The notes under the pieces are model-generated. The model did no database searches. It was not told where the DNA came from and saw only the letters and a program-made list of their open reading frames with translations. This document shows positions 1 to 9,457 of a stretch of DNA of 39,814 nt, in pieces (within the stretch, counting starts at the first letter, position 1; each line of letters opens with the position of its first letter). Location of the stretch: contig JARYLJ010000019.1 of assembly GCA_029907705.1 (NCBI GenBank), forward strand, positions 1 through 39,814. Direction: 5' to 3'. The translations under genes were made by a program, and so were the position numbers. The stretch comes from Methanomicrobiales archaeon (GTDB lineage: Archaea > Halobacteriota > Methanomicrobia > Methanomicrobiales > JACTUA01).

Positions 1-378
1 CATGGGTTTCACAACCTTCAGAGTGATCATTGGCACAAGCCATATATAAAATATATCAATCTGCGGGAAAAAAACAGCATACGGCCATATCGCCGACGAT
101 TTTTCCTGAATCTTTCACCCTGTTGTATTCTCCTTTGTGCCAGGTTTCCCTGTGGTTCTTATCTGATGGTCTATTGCGTTCTCTGTGGAAAAGAAGTTAT
201 TTCCTCCGGTTTCAGGAGATACCCGACTGCCATTCTGTTCAGGGGTTTGTGCGCATGACACCGGGATACACACCGGTCGGGTCTTTCGAGGTCACTGTCA
301 GTATTACACGACACCTGACGAATGGGAATCGGTATCATCCATACAGGAATAACGCAAAAATCTTTGTATCAGGGCGAT
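1..378. other. Non-coding left edge downstream of scpA
   Basis: I see no convincing gene here; the open frames look like chance. An AT-rich TATA-like stretch lies at about 42-57. A run of seven A at 68-74 reads as seven T on the minus strand, about 305 nt beyond the scpA stop, and could end the condensin operon transcript. The AT-rich stretch could equally be the promoter of a leftward gene outside the window. No scpB reading frame follows scpA here. Confidence 0.4.
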
Positions 379-1152
379 TCAGCTGGTTCGCACCGCTCCG
401 TTCCCACCATGCCCATCGTGCAGGGTGCGTGCAGGGGGGTCATATACCTCCGGTTCAGACAAGCCCGGAAGGGTGATATACAGGTCCGAGAAGAACTCCT
501 CCTGTCGGAGGCAGATCTTTCCATCGAGTGCCAGGAAGAGAAGGGGCAGATAGGAGTCGGCAATCGACCAGCCGAGCAGTCTGCTCAACTCCTGAAGCGA
601 TATCGCTTCGTTTTCCGACCCTCTCATCCTCGAGATGGAGACCAGCACCTTCTCAGCAGTCTCGCGGTAGTCCTCACGGTGGGCGATGGCGACCACATCT
701 TCGGCGAATATGAGCGGTTGCAGGGATGGGGCGTGCACCTTCCTCCGCCGTCTCTCCGCCTTCTCAGCGGTTTTGAGCATCTGGATCAGTTCGTAGAGCG
801 TGACGGGCGCCTGCCTCATCGATCTCCGGTCGAGCCGCCGTTCGATCTCGCGTTCCAATCGATCGACCGGATCTCCATATTCATATGATGCGGATTCGAA
901 GCTATCTTCCTCTCCGAATTCCATTGCAACATCATCCGACTCGTCCCTCGGCTCACCGAGATAATCGGACTTTATCCGCAGGAGCGTCGCCGCAAAGAAG
1001 AGTGTCCTCCCCGAAATCCGGAGATCCAGCTCCTTCCTCCTCTCGAGTTCTTCGAGGAAACGGTCGGTGACCTCCACAATATCGATATTCCAGGGGTCGA
1101 TCTCCCCCTTCTCTGCGAGTGCGACGAGTATCTCTACGGGTTCCTCATCCAT
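379..1152 (-). CDS. scpA: Segregation and condensation protein A (ScpA), kleisin of the SMC complex
   Basis: This 257-residue protein is the kleisin that bridges the two heads of an SMC dimer and helps compact and segregate the chromosome. The N-terminal part (about 1-70) has the typical ScpA pattern: an acidic start, then EKGEIDPWNIDIVEVTDRF, then a helix ending in RIKSDYL. An acidic, charged linker follows, and a C-terminal winged-helix-like part (about 165-235) would contact the other SMC head. The length is normal for the family. Its ATG lies inside the end of smc: the smc TGA falls within the first codons, an 8-nt overlap, so the two are translationally coupled. The last 20 or so residues look unstructured. 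No scpB is seen downstream within the window. Confidence 0.93.
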   Translation of the reverse strand: MDEEPVEILVALAEKGEIDPWNIDIVEVTDRFLEELERRKELDLRISGRTLFFAATLLRIKSDYLGEPRDESDDVAMEFGEEDSFESASYEYGDPVDRLEREIERRLDRRSMRQAPVTLYELIQMLKTAEKAERRRRKVHAPSLQPLIFAEDVVAIAHREDYRETAEKVLVSISRMRGSENEAISLQELSRLLGWSIADSYLPLLFLALDGKICLRQEEFFSDLYITLPGLSEPEVYDPPARTLHDGHGGNGAVRTS

Positions 1153-4100
1153 TGGCTTTCACACCAGTGACGAGTGTGCTCTTATCCGGCCTGAGCGTCA
1201 CTCCAAGGATGCGGTCCGCCCGGTCGATCATCGGTTTTCGAAGCGAAACGAGTATGAATTGCGTGTTCCCCGCAAGTTCCTTGATCATGGCGGCGACCCT
1301 TTCCACATTCGAGCCATCGAGAAACATGTCTATCTCGTCCATCGCATAGAAGGGGGCAGGCATGAACTGCTGAATTGCGAAGATGAAGGCAAGTGTCACC
1401 ACTGACTTCTCCCCTCCGGAAAGCGAGGAGAGTATGTGTATCTTTTTGTCCTGCGGCTTAATGGCGAACGTGAGCCCCCCGGAGAATGGATCCTCCTCGT
1501 TCTCCAGCACGAGATTACCGCTTCCACTCATGAGCCTTGCAAAAACCTTTCTGAAGTTGGAGTCGATCTCCCGGAACGCCTTCATGAACGCCTCGAACTT
1601 CATCTGTTCGAAACGTTCGATCCGTTCGATCAGACTGGTTCTTTCGCTTGAAAGGGTCTCTTTTCTCGAACGCCTCTCCTCCACCCGTCCACTCACCTGC
1701 TCGTATTCGTCGATAGCGAGCATATTCACCGCTCCCATCCCCTTCAGGCGTTCACTCGTCTCACTCAGCCTTCTTTCGATCTCCTCCAGTGGCAGGTCAA
1801 TCCCCGGGTCCGCCCTGCACTGAGCTCTCATCTCCTCTATCTCCGTCTGCATAGAATCGGCACGCTCTTCCAGCGCCTTGATTTGGAGCAATGTCCGTTC
1901 GATCGAGTTTTCTGCCTCCGAAAGCGCTCGTTCTGCCTGATGCATTTCGTTCATTATCGCCTCCCGCCTGACCCTGAGCTCCTCTAGCTCATGAGAGAAG
2001 CTCTTCAGCCTCTGTTGGAGTTCGGCGACCCGTTCCCTGTCCTCTTCCATCTGAACCCGAAGAGCGGCCACCTCTGCATCCACACCCCTGTGCCTCTCGA
2101 CGATCCGCTGCCGCTCTGCCTCGAGTTCCTCGGTCCTCTTCGAGAAGTAGCTCCGCTCCCGCTGGAGATCGGTGATCTCTCCCTCCTTGTTCCGGAGGCG
2201 GCGCTCGATCTCTGTCATCTCCTGCCGTTCTTTCTCCATCCGGGCAGCGAGCCCGGGTACATCCGTCTGTTTCAGCTCGCTGTTCGTTCGATCGATATCG
2301 GATGCGAGGGAGCCAATGCGTGCGTTCACACCATTTATCTTCTTCTCCAGTTCGGCGAGCGCCCCCGCACCCTCCCCTATCTCCCTTCGGTAGCTGGCGA
2401 GGCTGGCTTCGAGCGCTCCCCTCTCCTTCGCATGCTCCTCTTCCCTTCTTGCAATCTCTTCGAGGACTGCCCTGCTGCGGGCAATCTCCTCCGAGATACG
2501 CGAACGTTCCTCCCTCGTCCGCTCTGCCTCTGCCGTAAGCCGCCGTACGACTCCTTCCAGATCCTCCGTTTCGGCCCTCATGCGGGTCAGCGCGTCCGAG
2601 ACTCTCGAGATCTCCCCGGCCAGAGAGATGAGAAGACTACGACCCTTCTTCAGATGCCCCCCGGTCATTGCACCCGTCTTTTCAAGGAGTTCCCCTTCCA
2701 GCGTCACCATGCGGTGTCTGCCAAGGAGCGCCCGTGCATGCTCGAGTGTGTCCATCACCAGCGTCTGGCCGAATGCGACCCGGAACGCGGGTTCGAATCT
2801 CCTATCGAATTCGAGAAACTCCACAGCATAACCCAGGACTCCGGTCTCCCTCACCTTTGGCAGAGTCGGAGGGTTCAATCGGTTCAGGGGGAGGAACGTG
2901 AGCCTCCCCAGCCTCGTCTCTTTCAGATACCTGATCGCATCCTCTGCGACCCGGTCATCCCTGGCGATCACATAACCCAGTCTGGCACCGGCTGCCACCT
3001 CCAGCGCGAGCGCATACTCCTTTTCAGCCTTGCCCAGCGTCGAGATGGTCCCGAATATCCCTTCCATTCCCAGCACCGCTTCCAGTGCACGGTTTCCTGA
3101 ATCGTCTCTTGCCTGTTGCTGCGCCTCCAGCCTGGCAAGTTCCTGCTCCAGGGATCTCGTCTGTATACGGATATCCTCGAGGCCTTTGCGTGCCGAGAAG
3201 AGGCGTTGTTCAACGCTGGCAAGTTCTCCATCGCACCTCTCCTTCATCTTCTCCTTCTCTTTGAGGGCTGCCTCCGACTCGACGCGCCTCTTCCTTCTTT
3301 CCACCGACTCCTCATCGTAACGGGATAGCAGCCCTTCGATCCGTTCGATCTCGGATGTCCGTATCCGGGTCCTCTCGTTCAGGGTATCCCTCTCGTGGAT
3401 CAGCTGCGACCTCTCCTCCTTCGCCGCCTCAAGATCCTTCATCAGGCAGAGAAGCCTCTCCTTCGCCTCCTCGACCTCCTTCCCCCTCCCTTTCAGGCTC
3501 TTCTCTACTTCCTCGAGCGAGGCCCTCCTCGTGGAGAGATCCATGGCCAGATTCGCCCGGTCGATGTTCATCTCCTTCAGACGATCTGAGATCTCCTTCA
3601 TCCGGGCCTCTGCGCGTTTGAGATCCATGAAAATTCTATTCAGATTCTCCTCGTCTTTTCCCTTCTCGCGGACCAGGCGCTCGATCGTCTGCTCTGCCAC
3701 CTTGATATTGCCCTTCCTCTCCTCGACGGAGGCGACCAGTGACATATATTCAGGGCCGCTCTTCTGCGCGATGCAGTCCTCGATCTCCCTGAAAGATCCC
3801 CTCGCCACTTCCAGCAACCTTTCCTTCTCGCCCTTCAGGGCTTCCAGCGATGCGAACCCCTTCCTCTGCTCCTCGATCACCTCGATCAGGGTGGCATGTT
3901 CTTTTTCGAGGCCTTTCAGTTGAGCGACGTTTCTTGCGGCTTCGAGCTGCTCAGTCTCCTCCAGGAGGTGGCGATATGTAACAGCTCTTTCGCGCTCCCT
4001 CTCCAGCTCCCCCATCCTCGACTCGAGTTCACGGAGAACGATCTCCTCCCGTTCGATCCGCTCCCTCACGATCTCGAGCTCCTCCAGTGCCTGTTCCCGC

Positions 4101-4585
4101 TTCAGATCGAACTCGGCCACTCCTGCGATCTCGTCGATGATCCGGCGTCTTTCGAGATTGCTCATCTCCATGATGCGGGTGATGTCCCCCTGCATCACCA
4201 CGTTATAACCCTCGGGTTTGATCCCGTGCCTCGAAAGGAACTCGAGAATCTCCATCTGCGTGGAGACCCGTTCGTTCAGATAATAGTAGCTGTAGTAGCC
4301 ATGCGCCGCCCTTTTTATCCGGCGTTTAATCGTGGTCCCATCCGAGAAGGTGGCCTTCACCTCCGAGAGGTTCCTGCCGGAATTCAGATTTATCAGATCG
4401 GTAAGTTTCTCTGCCCTGAGTCCACTGGATGTGGAGAGGGAGAGGACAAAAAGGAGACTGTCTATGATATTGCTCTTTCCAGAGCCATTGGGGCCTGAAA
4501 TAACCGTGAAGCCCTCGAAGAACGGGATGCGCGTGACACCCGAAAAGGATTTGAAATTGTTTATCTCCAGTTCGGTGACGTGCAA
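1145..4585 (-). CDS. smc: Chromosome segregation ATPase SMC
   Basis: This 1146-residue SMC protein is the ATP-driven core of the archaeal condensin. The Walker A motif GPNGSGKS is at residues 31-38, followed by a long coiled coil. The hinge is at roughly 497-645, with GMEGIFGTIS at its start and TGGHLKKGRSLL at its end. A second coiled coil leads to the signature LSGGEKS near 1055 and the Walker B segment AMDEIDMFLDG near 1083. The architecture is complete. The start is TTG, chosen because MHVTELEINNFKSF is the usual SMC N-terminus, a GGTGG Shine-Dalgarno sits 8 nt upstream, and no in-frame ATG or GTG lies nearby. It begins 11 nt after a small coiled-coil gene and overlaps scpA by 8 nt, giving a three-gene operon. 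Confidence 0.97.
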   Translation of the reverse strand: MHVTELEINNFKSFSGVTRIPFFEGFTVISGPNGSGKSNIIDSLLFVLSLSTSSGLRAEKLTDLINLNSGRNLSEVKATFSDGTTIKRRIKRAAHGYYSYYYLNERVSTQMEILEFLSRHGIKPEGYNVVMQGDITRIMEMSNLERRRIIDEIAGVAEFDLKREQALEELEIVRERIEREEIVLRELESRMGELERERERAVTYRHLLEETEQLEAARNVAQLKGLEKEHATLIEVIEEQRKGFASLEALKGEKERLLEVARGSFREIEDCIAQKSGPEYMSLVASVEERKGNIKVAEQTIERLVREKGKDEENLNRIFMDLKRAEARMKEISDRLKEMNIDRANLAMDLSTRRASLEEVEKSLKGRGKEVEEAKERLLCLMKDLEAAKEERSQLIHERDTLNERTRIRTSEIERIEGLLSRYDEESVERRKRRVESEAALKEKEKMKERCDGELASVEQRLFSARKGLEDIRIQTRSLEQELARLEAQQQARDDSGNRALEAVLGMEGIFGTISTLGKAEKEYALALEVAAGARLGYVIARDDRVAEDAIRYLKETRLGRLTFLPLNRLNPPTLPKVRETGVLGYAVEFLEFDRRFEPAFRVAFGQTLVMDTLEHARALLGRHRMVTLEGELLEKTGAMTGGHLKKGRSLLISLAGEISRVSDALTRMRAETEDLEGVVRRLTAEAERTREERSRISEEIARSRAVLEEIARREEEHAKERGALEASLASYRREIGEGAGALAELEKKINGVNARIGSLASDIDRTNSELKQTDVPGLAARMEKERQEMTEIERRLRNKEGEITDLQRERSYFSKRTEELEAERQRIVERHRGVDAEVAALRVQMEEDRERVAELQQRLKSFSHELEELRVRREAIMNEMHQAERALSEAENSIERTLLQIKALEERADSMQTEIEEMRAQCRADPGIDLPLEEIERRLSETSERLKGMGAVNMLAIDEYEQVSGRVEERRSRKETLSSERTSLIERIERFEQMKFEAFMKAFREIDSNFRKVFARLMSGSGNLVLENEEDPFSGGLTFAIKPQDKKIHILSSLSGGEKSVVTLAFIFAIQQFMPAPFYAMDEIDMFLDGSNVERVAAMIKELAGNTQFILVSLRKPMIDRADRILGVTLRPDKSTLVTGVKANG

Positions 4586-4596
4586 ATCACGGCCAC

Positions 4597-5103
4597 CTAC
4601 TTCTTCTTCTTGATCACGACCGCATCGTCGCTGGCGCCATCGTCATCGGTTGCGTAGATGAGCGGGGAGCCATCTCTCTCCTCTGCCTTCTTCGATCCCT
4701 TCGGCATATATCGGCCGCTAGCGATGATGAGGCTCTCGTTCGTCCGCGGTTCGGGTTTCAGTGTACCATCGGACTGCATGATCGGCACAAGATTCTTGTC
4801 AGATCCCTTCTCCAGGCCAGATGTTTCTCTCTGTCCCGTCGCGATCGGCATGCGGACAGGAGGTGGAACACGGCGATCCTCAGCGCGTGCGCTCAGCTTC
4901 ATCACGATCGATTTAAGGTCCAGCATCTCGTCCGTGAGGCCCCTGGTAAGGGCTTCGAGTTCCCTTACTTTCGCCTCCAGTTCCTCGATTCTCTCTTCAG
5001 TGGAAGGTGCCATAACGATCTTCTCTCCAAGTGCTCTGATCTCCCTCCTTCTTTCCTCAATTTCCCGCTCAAGATACCCAATCCTGGCGTCTCGGGGTCG
5101 CAT
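4597..5103 (-). CDS. Small coiled-coil protein, first gene of the smc operon, function unknown
   Basis: This 168-residue protein has no family I can name with confidence. Residues about 8-75 are heptad-like and highly charged (EREIEERRREIRALGEKI, EERIEELEAKVRELEALT), indicating a parallel or antiparallel coiled coil. The middle is proline-rich and probably flexible. The C-terminal 60 residues contain a compact motif around SLIIASGRYMPKG and PLIYATDDD, then an acidic stretch and a KKKK tail. It lies 11 nt upstream of the smc TTG start on the same strand, so it is likely co-transcribed and may be an accessory or regulator of the SMC-ScpA complex. That role is an inference from position and coiled-coil content. 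There is no clear Shine-Dalgarno before its ATG, and an ACATATAGG TATA-like element lies about 40 nt upstream. Confidence 0.8.
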   Translation of the reverse strand: MRPRDARIGYLEREIEERRREIRALGEKIVMAPSTEERIEELEAKVRELEALTRGLTDEMLDLKSIVMKLSARAEDRRVPPPVRMPIATGQRETSGLEKGSDKNLVPIMQSDGTLKPEPRTNESLIIASGRYMPKGSKKAEERDGSPLIYATDDDGASDDAVVIKKKK

Positions 5104-5206
5104 CAGAGATTACAGTATCATTCATGCGGTTCTTCACCTATATGTTTTGTGTTCACTTCTTTCTCTGAAATAAAACTATTATCTCATATACCACATCTAT
5201 TCCTGC
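5104..5206. promoter_or_regulatory. Divergent promoter region between the smc operon and glyA
   Basis: This short AT-rich gap separates two divergent operons. On the plus strand, AAATAAAAC at about 5168-5176 is TATA-like and would place a start site near 5200, so glyA would have a very short leader; no Shine-Dalgarno precedes the glyA ATG. On the minus strand, ACATATAGG at about 5138-5146 is the likely TATA box for the coiled-coil gene. Positions are inferred from archaeal promoter spacing. Confidence 0.45.
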
Positions 5207-6454
5207 ATGTCAGGCCTTGCAGAGACGGATCCTGAGATTGCGGAGGTCATCGAGAAGGAGAGACTCCGTCAATTAAACGGGCTTGAACTGATCGCCTCGG
5301 AGAATCTGGTGAGCCATGCCGTACTGGAGGCGATGGGCTCCATCATGACGAATAAGTATGCCGAGGGGTACCCCGGAAAACGTTACTATGGTGGATGTGA
5401 ATTCTACGATATCGCTGAGAATCTGGCCAGAGACCGGATGAAAAAACTCTTCGGTGCGGAGCATGCGAATGTCCAGCCGCATTCCGGCACGCAGGCGAAC
5501 ATGGCCGTCTACTTCGCCGTTATGGAATGCGGCCAGGGAAAGATGATGAGTATGAGCCTTTCGCAGGGGGGGCATCTCTCCCATGGCTCTCCGGTCAGCT
5601 TCAGCGGGAAGATGTATCAGGTGACCCAGTATGGCGTCGATCTCGAGACGGAGATGATCGACTATGGCGTGGTCGAAGAGATAGCACGCAAGCTGAAACC
5701 GGATCTGATCGTGAGCGGTGCAAGCGCTTATCCGAGAGAGATCGATTTCAGGGCCTTTGCAGAGATCGCAGAAGAGGTCGATGCCTACAGCATGGCCGAT
5801 ATCGCGCACATTGCCGGTCTGTGCGCGACAGGCATGCACAACTCACCCGTCGGCCATATAGACTTTGTCACGACCACCACGCACAAGACCCTTCGCGGAC
5901 CCAGGGGCGGGGCGATCATGTGCAGCAGCGAGTATGCCGGCCTGGTGGACAAGGCGGTATTTCCGGGCATGCAGGGCGGACCCCTGATGAATACGATAGC
6001 CGCAAAGGCGGTGTGCCTGAAAGAGGCCCTGAAACCGTCCTTCAGGGATTACAACCGTCAGATCGTCCGAAATGCGCAGGCGCTGGCAGAGACACTTGCA
6101 GATGGAGATCTCCGCCTCGTCTCCGGAGGCACGGACAATCACCTCATGCTGATCGATCTCACCGACAGGGGGATCACGGGTCTCGAGGCGGAGATGGCGC
6201 TGGGGAAGGCAGGCATCACCGCCAACAAGAATACGATCCCGAGAGAGAAGCGGAGTCCGTTCGTCACCAGCGGGCTTCGCCTGGGGACTCCTGCGGTGAC
6301 CAGCCGGGGCATGAAGGAGGAGGAGATGCGAAGTATCGGTGAGTTCATCATTCGGGCCCTCAGGGATATCCATAACGAGGCGAACCTTCGCCGGATTCGG
6401 GAGGAGGTCGTCGAGCTGACCGGGAGGTTTTCGCTCTATCCGGATGAGCCATGA
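5207..6454 (+). CDS. glyA: Serine hydroxymethyltransferase
   Basis: This 415-residue PLP enzyme interconverts serine and glycine while moving a one-carbon unit to or from a tetrahydropterin. Family marks include [13 protein letters not shown] near the N-terminus, [15 protein letters not shown], and the PLP lysine K227 in [14 protein letters not shown]. The length matches the family. In archaea the carrier may be tetrahydromethanopterin/sarcinapterin or folate; the sequence does not decide, though the neighbouring folD suggests folate use. glyA heads a tight operon: its TGA overlaps the folD ATG by 4 nt, and folD overlaps the next gene the same way. It is divergent from the smc operon, with a likely short leader. 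Confidence 0.97.
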   Translation: MSGLAETDPEIAEVIEKERLRQLNGLELIASENLVSHAVLEAMGSIMTNKYAEGYPGKRYYGGCEFYDIAENLARDRMKKLFGAEHANVQPHSGTQANMAVYFAVMECGQGKMMSMSLSQGGHLSHGSPVSFSGKMYQVTQYGVDLETEMIDYGVVEEIARKLKPDLIVSGASAYPREIDFRAFAEIAEEVDAYSMADIAHIAGLCATGMHNSPVGHIDFVTTTTHKTLRGPRGGAIMCSSEYAGLVDKAVFPGMQGGPLMNTIAAKAVCLKEALKPSFRDYNRQIVRNAQALAETLADGDLRLVSGGTDNHLMLIDLTDRGITGLEAEMALGKAGITANKNTIPREKRSPFVTSGLRLGTPAVTSRGMKEEEMRSIGEFIIRALRDIHNEANLRRIREEVVELTGRFSLYPDEP

Positions 6455-7278
6455 TACTCGATGGAAAGAAGATCTCAGAGGAGCGCCTCTCCCTGCTGAG
6501 GGAGGAGATCGCGCGTTCAGGCCTGCAGCCAAAGCTGGCGACCGTGATCGTGGGGGACGACCCGGCGTCCCGTCTGTATGTCAGGATGAAGCAGCAGGCC
6601 TGCGAGAGGGTCGGCATTGCGTCGGTATCGGTCGAGCTCCCGGTGGACTGTGCGGTCGGATCGCTTCTCGCCAGGATCAACGACCTGAACCGTGACACCT
6701 CCATCGATGGGATCCTCGTGCAGCTTCCCCTTCCGGCCCAGATCCGCCCTGAAATGGTGACTTCGGCGATCGCTCCGGAGAAGGACGTGGACGGCTTCAA
6801 TCCCCTCAACCTGGGAAAGCTCCTCTCCGGGAACCCGCTATTCGTTCCATGCACCCCGATGGGCATCATGACCCTCCTCCATACATACGGGATTCGCACG
6901 GAGGGTGCGGAGGCGGTCGTCATCGGAAGAAGCATCGAGGTGGGTCGCCCATGTGCGGTCATGCTGCTGAATGCGCACGCGACCGTCACCATCTGTCATA
7001 GCAGGACTTCAAACCTGAAGTCTCACATTAAAAGGGCCGATATCGTGATAAGCGCCGCAGGAAAGGCGCGATTCATCAACGCTGACATGATCAGGAAAGG
7101 TGCGACCATCATCGACGTGGGTATCAACTACGAGGACGGGAAGTTGTGCGGGGACGTGGATTTCGAGGGCGTTCAACAAAAGGCCGGTGCGATCACGCCG
7201 GTGCCCGGCGGTGTGGGCCCGATGACAATCGTTTCGCTCATGGAGAATACGTTCCGCGCGGCAAGGATGAGGCGATGA
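6451..7278 (+). CDS. folD: Bifunctional methylenetetrahydrofolate dehydrogenase/cyclohydrolase FolD
   Basis: This 275-residue enzyme oxidises 5,10-methylene-tetrahydrofolate to the methenyl form with NAD(P) and hydrolyses it to 10-formyl-tetrahydrofolate, supplying formyl groups for purine synthesis. The catalytic tyrosine and lysine of the YxxxK motif are Y43 and K47. The PCTPMGIM segment and the nucleotide-binding motif [11 protein letters not shown] are present, as is the C-terminal GGVGPMT. The ATG overlaps the glyA stop (ATGA). FolD is not part of methanogenesis, which uses Mtd and Mch on methanopterin. In Methanosarcina barkeri FolD is known to serve anabolism with tetrahydrofolate, and a similar role is likely here. 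Confidence 0.97.
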   Translation: MILDGKKISEERLSLLREEIARSGLQPKLATVIVGDDPASRLYVRMKQQACERVGIASVSVELPVDCAVGSLLARINDLNRDTSIDGILVQLPLPAQIRPEMVTSAIAPEKDVDGFNPLNLGKLLSGNPLFVPCTPMGIMTLLHTYGIRTEGAEAVVIGRSIEVGRPCAVMLLNAHATVTICHSRTSNLKSHIKRADIVISAAGKARFINADMIRKGATIIDVGINYEDGKLCGDVDFEGVQQKAGAITPVPGGVGPMTIVSLMENTFRAARMRR

Positions 7279-8090
7279 TCCCCTGCCATGTGAATGGCGT
7301 GAGGATCGGCGGGGACGCTCCGGTCCGCCTGATGGGAGTGCTGAATGTCAGTCCCGAATCATTCTGTCCTTCTTCTTATGTCCCACCGGCGGGCGTGAGG
7401 GAGGCCGCATTCCGGATGATCGATGAGGGTGCAGATATCGTCGATATCGGGGGGAGAGCAACAGGCCCGACCTCGCCGTCCGTCAGTATATCCGCGGAGT
7501 TGGAACGTGTCTGCACGGCCCTGAAGGAACTGGAGGGAAGCGGGATCACGGTTTCGATCGACACCTTTCACACCGAGGTCCTCAAAAAAGCGCTTCGATA
7601 CGATATTCATGTGGTCAATGACATCTCGGGCCTGTCAAGCGAAGGTATGGGGGCGCTCATAAAGGATGCGGGCCTGCCGGCCATTCTCATGGCCGCAGAC
7701 ACCCTGCCCGGGGATGCGGGAGATACGGAGGCCGTGATCTCATCTCTCGGACGGGTGACGGAGAGGTGTGCCCGATGGGGTGTGAGGGAGTACGTCCTCG
7801 ATCCCGGGATCGGTCTTTGGACACCATCGCGCACGATAGAAGACAACTGGGAGCTCTGCAGGCGTTTTTCTGCCTTCATGAGGTTCGGAAGGCCCCTGCT
7901 GGCCGCAGTTTCGCGCAAGACCTTCATCGGGGCACTGGTCCGTCGGGGCGTGGAAGGGAGGGTCTCTGGATCCCTCGCGCTCGCGTTATACCTCCTGCAG
8001 CAGGGTGCATCGATGGTGAGAGCCCACGATGTCAGAGAGACGAGGGACGTGATCTCCGTGTATGAGGCTCTCGACAGGAGGGCGAATTGA
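7275..8090 (+). CDS. folP: Dihydropteroate synthase family protein
   Basis: This 271-residue pterin-binding TIM-barrel protein joins a dihydropterin pyrophosphate to an aromatic amine: p-aminobenzoate for folate, or the ribosyl-aminobenzene phosphate for methanopterin. Motifs are clear: [12 protein letters not shown] (about 19-30, the usual MGILNVTPDSF), [26 protein letters not shown], then SRKTFIG and MVRAHDV near the C-terminus. The glycine-rich GG replaces the usual GGES, with Arg where Ser is expected. The reading frame is open further upstream, but ATG 7275 is preferred because it makes an ATGA overlap with folD and starts at the family N-terminus. Which amine it accepts cannot be read from the sequence; the operon with folD favours a pterin cofactor role. 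Confidence 0.88.
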   Translation: MIPCHVNGVRIGGDAPVRLMGVLNVSPESFCPSSYVPPAGVREAAFRMIDEGADIVDIGGRATGPTSPSVSISAELERVCTALKELEGSGITVSIDTFHTEVLKKALRYDIHVVNDISGLSSEGMGALIKDAGLPAILMAADTLPGDAGDTEAVISSLGRVTERCARWGVREYVLDPGIGLWTPSRTIEDNWELCRRFSAFMRFGRPLLAAVSRKTFIGALVRRGVEGRVSGSLALALYLLQQGASMVRAHDVRETRDVISVYEALDRRAN

Positions 8091-8875
8091 TGCATATCTG
8101 TTATTATGCGCTTGAGACCGGGCTGATCAGGGCAGGGGACGATCTGGCCTCCCGTATCGCAGAAGCCTGCAGGACGAGCGAGTGCCATGGGCTTAGGCAG
8201 GGAGATGTGATCGTGGTCGCGGAATCGGCGGTCGCCACATCCGAGGGCAGGGTGATCAGGCTGGAAGATGTGGAGCCGGGCAGGGACGCGCTGGAGTATG
8301 CACTCCGTTACGAGATGGACCCAAGCGTCGTGGAGGTGATCCTGGCGGAGAGCGATCGGGTGATTGGTGGTATACCGGGTTTTCTCCTCTGCATGAAGAA
8401 CGGGACACTCCTCCCCAATGCGGGTGTGGACCAATCTAACGCACCGGATGGGTGCGTGATCCCCCTTCCAGAGAGGCCCGATATGAGTGCTTCCAGGATC
8501 AGAGGCTGTATCAAAGACGTATTCGGGGTCGATGTGGGGGTCATTATCGCCGACAGCCGTACGCATGCGATGCGGCTCGGATGTGCTGGTGTCGCTATCG
8601 GATGTGCGGGGATCCCATCGGTGCTGGACGAGCGTGGGAGGCGCGACCTCTACGGACGGGAGCTGAAGGTGACGAGGCGGGCACTTGCGGACTGCATCGC
8701 CTCCGCGGCGGAGATCCTCATGGGGGAGGCGGACGAGTGTATCCCTGCGGTCGTGGTGAGGGGTCTTGGCCTTCCGATCTCCGACATCTCAGGCGTTGAC
8801 TCGATCGATGCCTCGGAGTGCCTCTTCATGGGTGTGGCGCTTCACTCTGACCCGTCCCTCTTCGGGGGCAAGTGA
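8090..8875 (+). CDS. cofE: Coenzyme F420-0:L-glutamate ligase
   Basis: This protein of about 261 residues adds glutamates to F420-0 with GTP, giving F420-2 and longer forms. It matches CofE through the N-terminal GLIRAGDDLA segment, LRQGDVIVVAESAVATSEG, the central NAGVDQSN, and DVGVIIADSRTHAMRLGCAGVAIGCAG. An in-frame TTG occurs one codon earlier, but the ATG at 8090 is preferred: it forms TGATG with the upstream stop and has an AGGAGG Shine-Dalgarno about 8 nt away. Its last 87 nt overlap the 3' end of cofC on the opposite strand, so the C-terminal 28 codons are also antisense to cofC. It closes the glyA-folD-folP-cofE operon. Confidence 0.96.
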   Translation: MHICYYALETGLIRAGDDLASRIAEACRTSECHGLRQGDVIVVAESAVATSEGRVIRLEDVEPGRDALEYALRYEMDPSVVEVILAESDRVIGGIPGFLLCMKNGTLLPNAGVDQSNAPDGCVIPLPERPDMSASRIRGCIKDVFGVDVGVIIADSRTHAMRLGCAGVAIGCAGIPSVLDERGRRDLYGRELKVTRRALADCIASAAEILMGEADECIPAVVVRGLGLPISDISGVDSIDASECLFMGVALHSDPSLFGGK

Positions 8876-9457
8876 GAACCCCAGCACCTCGAGGAATGAC
8901 CTGCTCCTCCCCCTCCCATGGATCAGGACCTCCACCAGATCGGAGACCTCGTCCACATCGGTGTGAAGGCGGAAGGAGTCGATCACCTCCACACTACACC
9001 CGAATTCGGCTGCGATTCCGAGATGCTTCAGGAAACTCAGACCGTAAAAATCTGCCCTGAACCTTCGGGGATCCTTTAAAAAGAGGGCGTTCGTCCCGCC
9101 GCCTCTGCCTGGGGAGATCGCGACATCTGCCTCTGTCGATATGAGCCTTTTCAGGGATTCGCGGTCTGCGAGCGGGAGGTCTGCCATCACCATCAGCACT
9201 TCGCTGCCTGCCCTCCTGAATAACTGATTCAGCGCATCGTTCAAACCGGCCTCGACCACCTCCACATCCGCATTTTCGCAGCTGAATGAGACATCCGTGG
9301 CCAGAACAACCGTCCTTGAGCTCTCTCGAGGGATCGCCCCGATCACATCCTCCAGCATGCAGCGGGCGAAGGTCTCCCGTTCCTCCCGGCTCAAGATGGA
9401 CGAGAGCCGTGTCTTCGGGTTCACAGGTTTGAATGGGATGACCGAACAGAGCGACAT
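8789..9457 (-). CDS. cofC: 2-phospho-L-lactate guanylyltransferase
   Basis: This 222-residue nucleotidyltransferase activates 2-phospho-L-lactate (or a related phosphate) with GTP for attachment to Fo in F420 synthesis. The N-terminal VIPFKPVNPKTRLSSILS carries the nucleotide-binding basic motif of the CofC family. VLMVMADLPLADRESLKRL and ISPGRGGGTNALFL give the metal- and base-binding signatures. The protein is slightly longer than characterised CofC (about 208 residues in Methanosarcina mazei). The extra C-terminus (about 195-222) lies in the overlap with the cofE 3' end. It is transcribed towards cofE and divergently from cofG. ATTTTTTATT about 30 nt upstream may be the TATA box, implying a nearly leaderless message. 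Confidence 0.94.
   Translation of the reverse strand: MSLCSVIPFKPVNPKTRLSSILSREERETFARCMLEDVIGAIPRESSRTVVLATDVSFSCENADVEVVEAGLNDALNQLFRRAGSEVLMVMADLPLADRESLKRLISTEADVAISPGRGGGTNALFLKDPRRFRADFYGLSFLKHLGIAAEFGCSVEVIDSFRLHTDVDEVSDLVEVLIHGRGRSRSFLEVLGFSLAPEEGRVRVKRHTHEEALRGIDRVNA

Noticed and set aside
30-476. 148-codon plus-strand frame at the left edge
   Set aside because: It overlaps the end of scpA in antisense, has no recognisable domain and a composition unlike the real genes.
1991-3100. 369-codon frame opposite smc
   Set aside because: A shadow of the long smc gene: rich in Pro, Leu and Arg from the reverse of charged coiled-coil codons.
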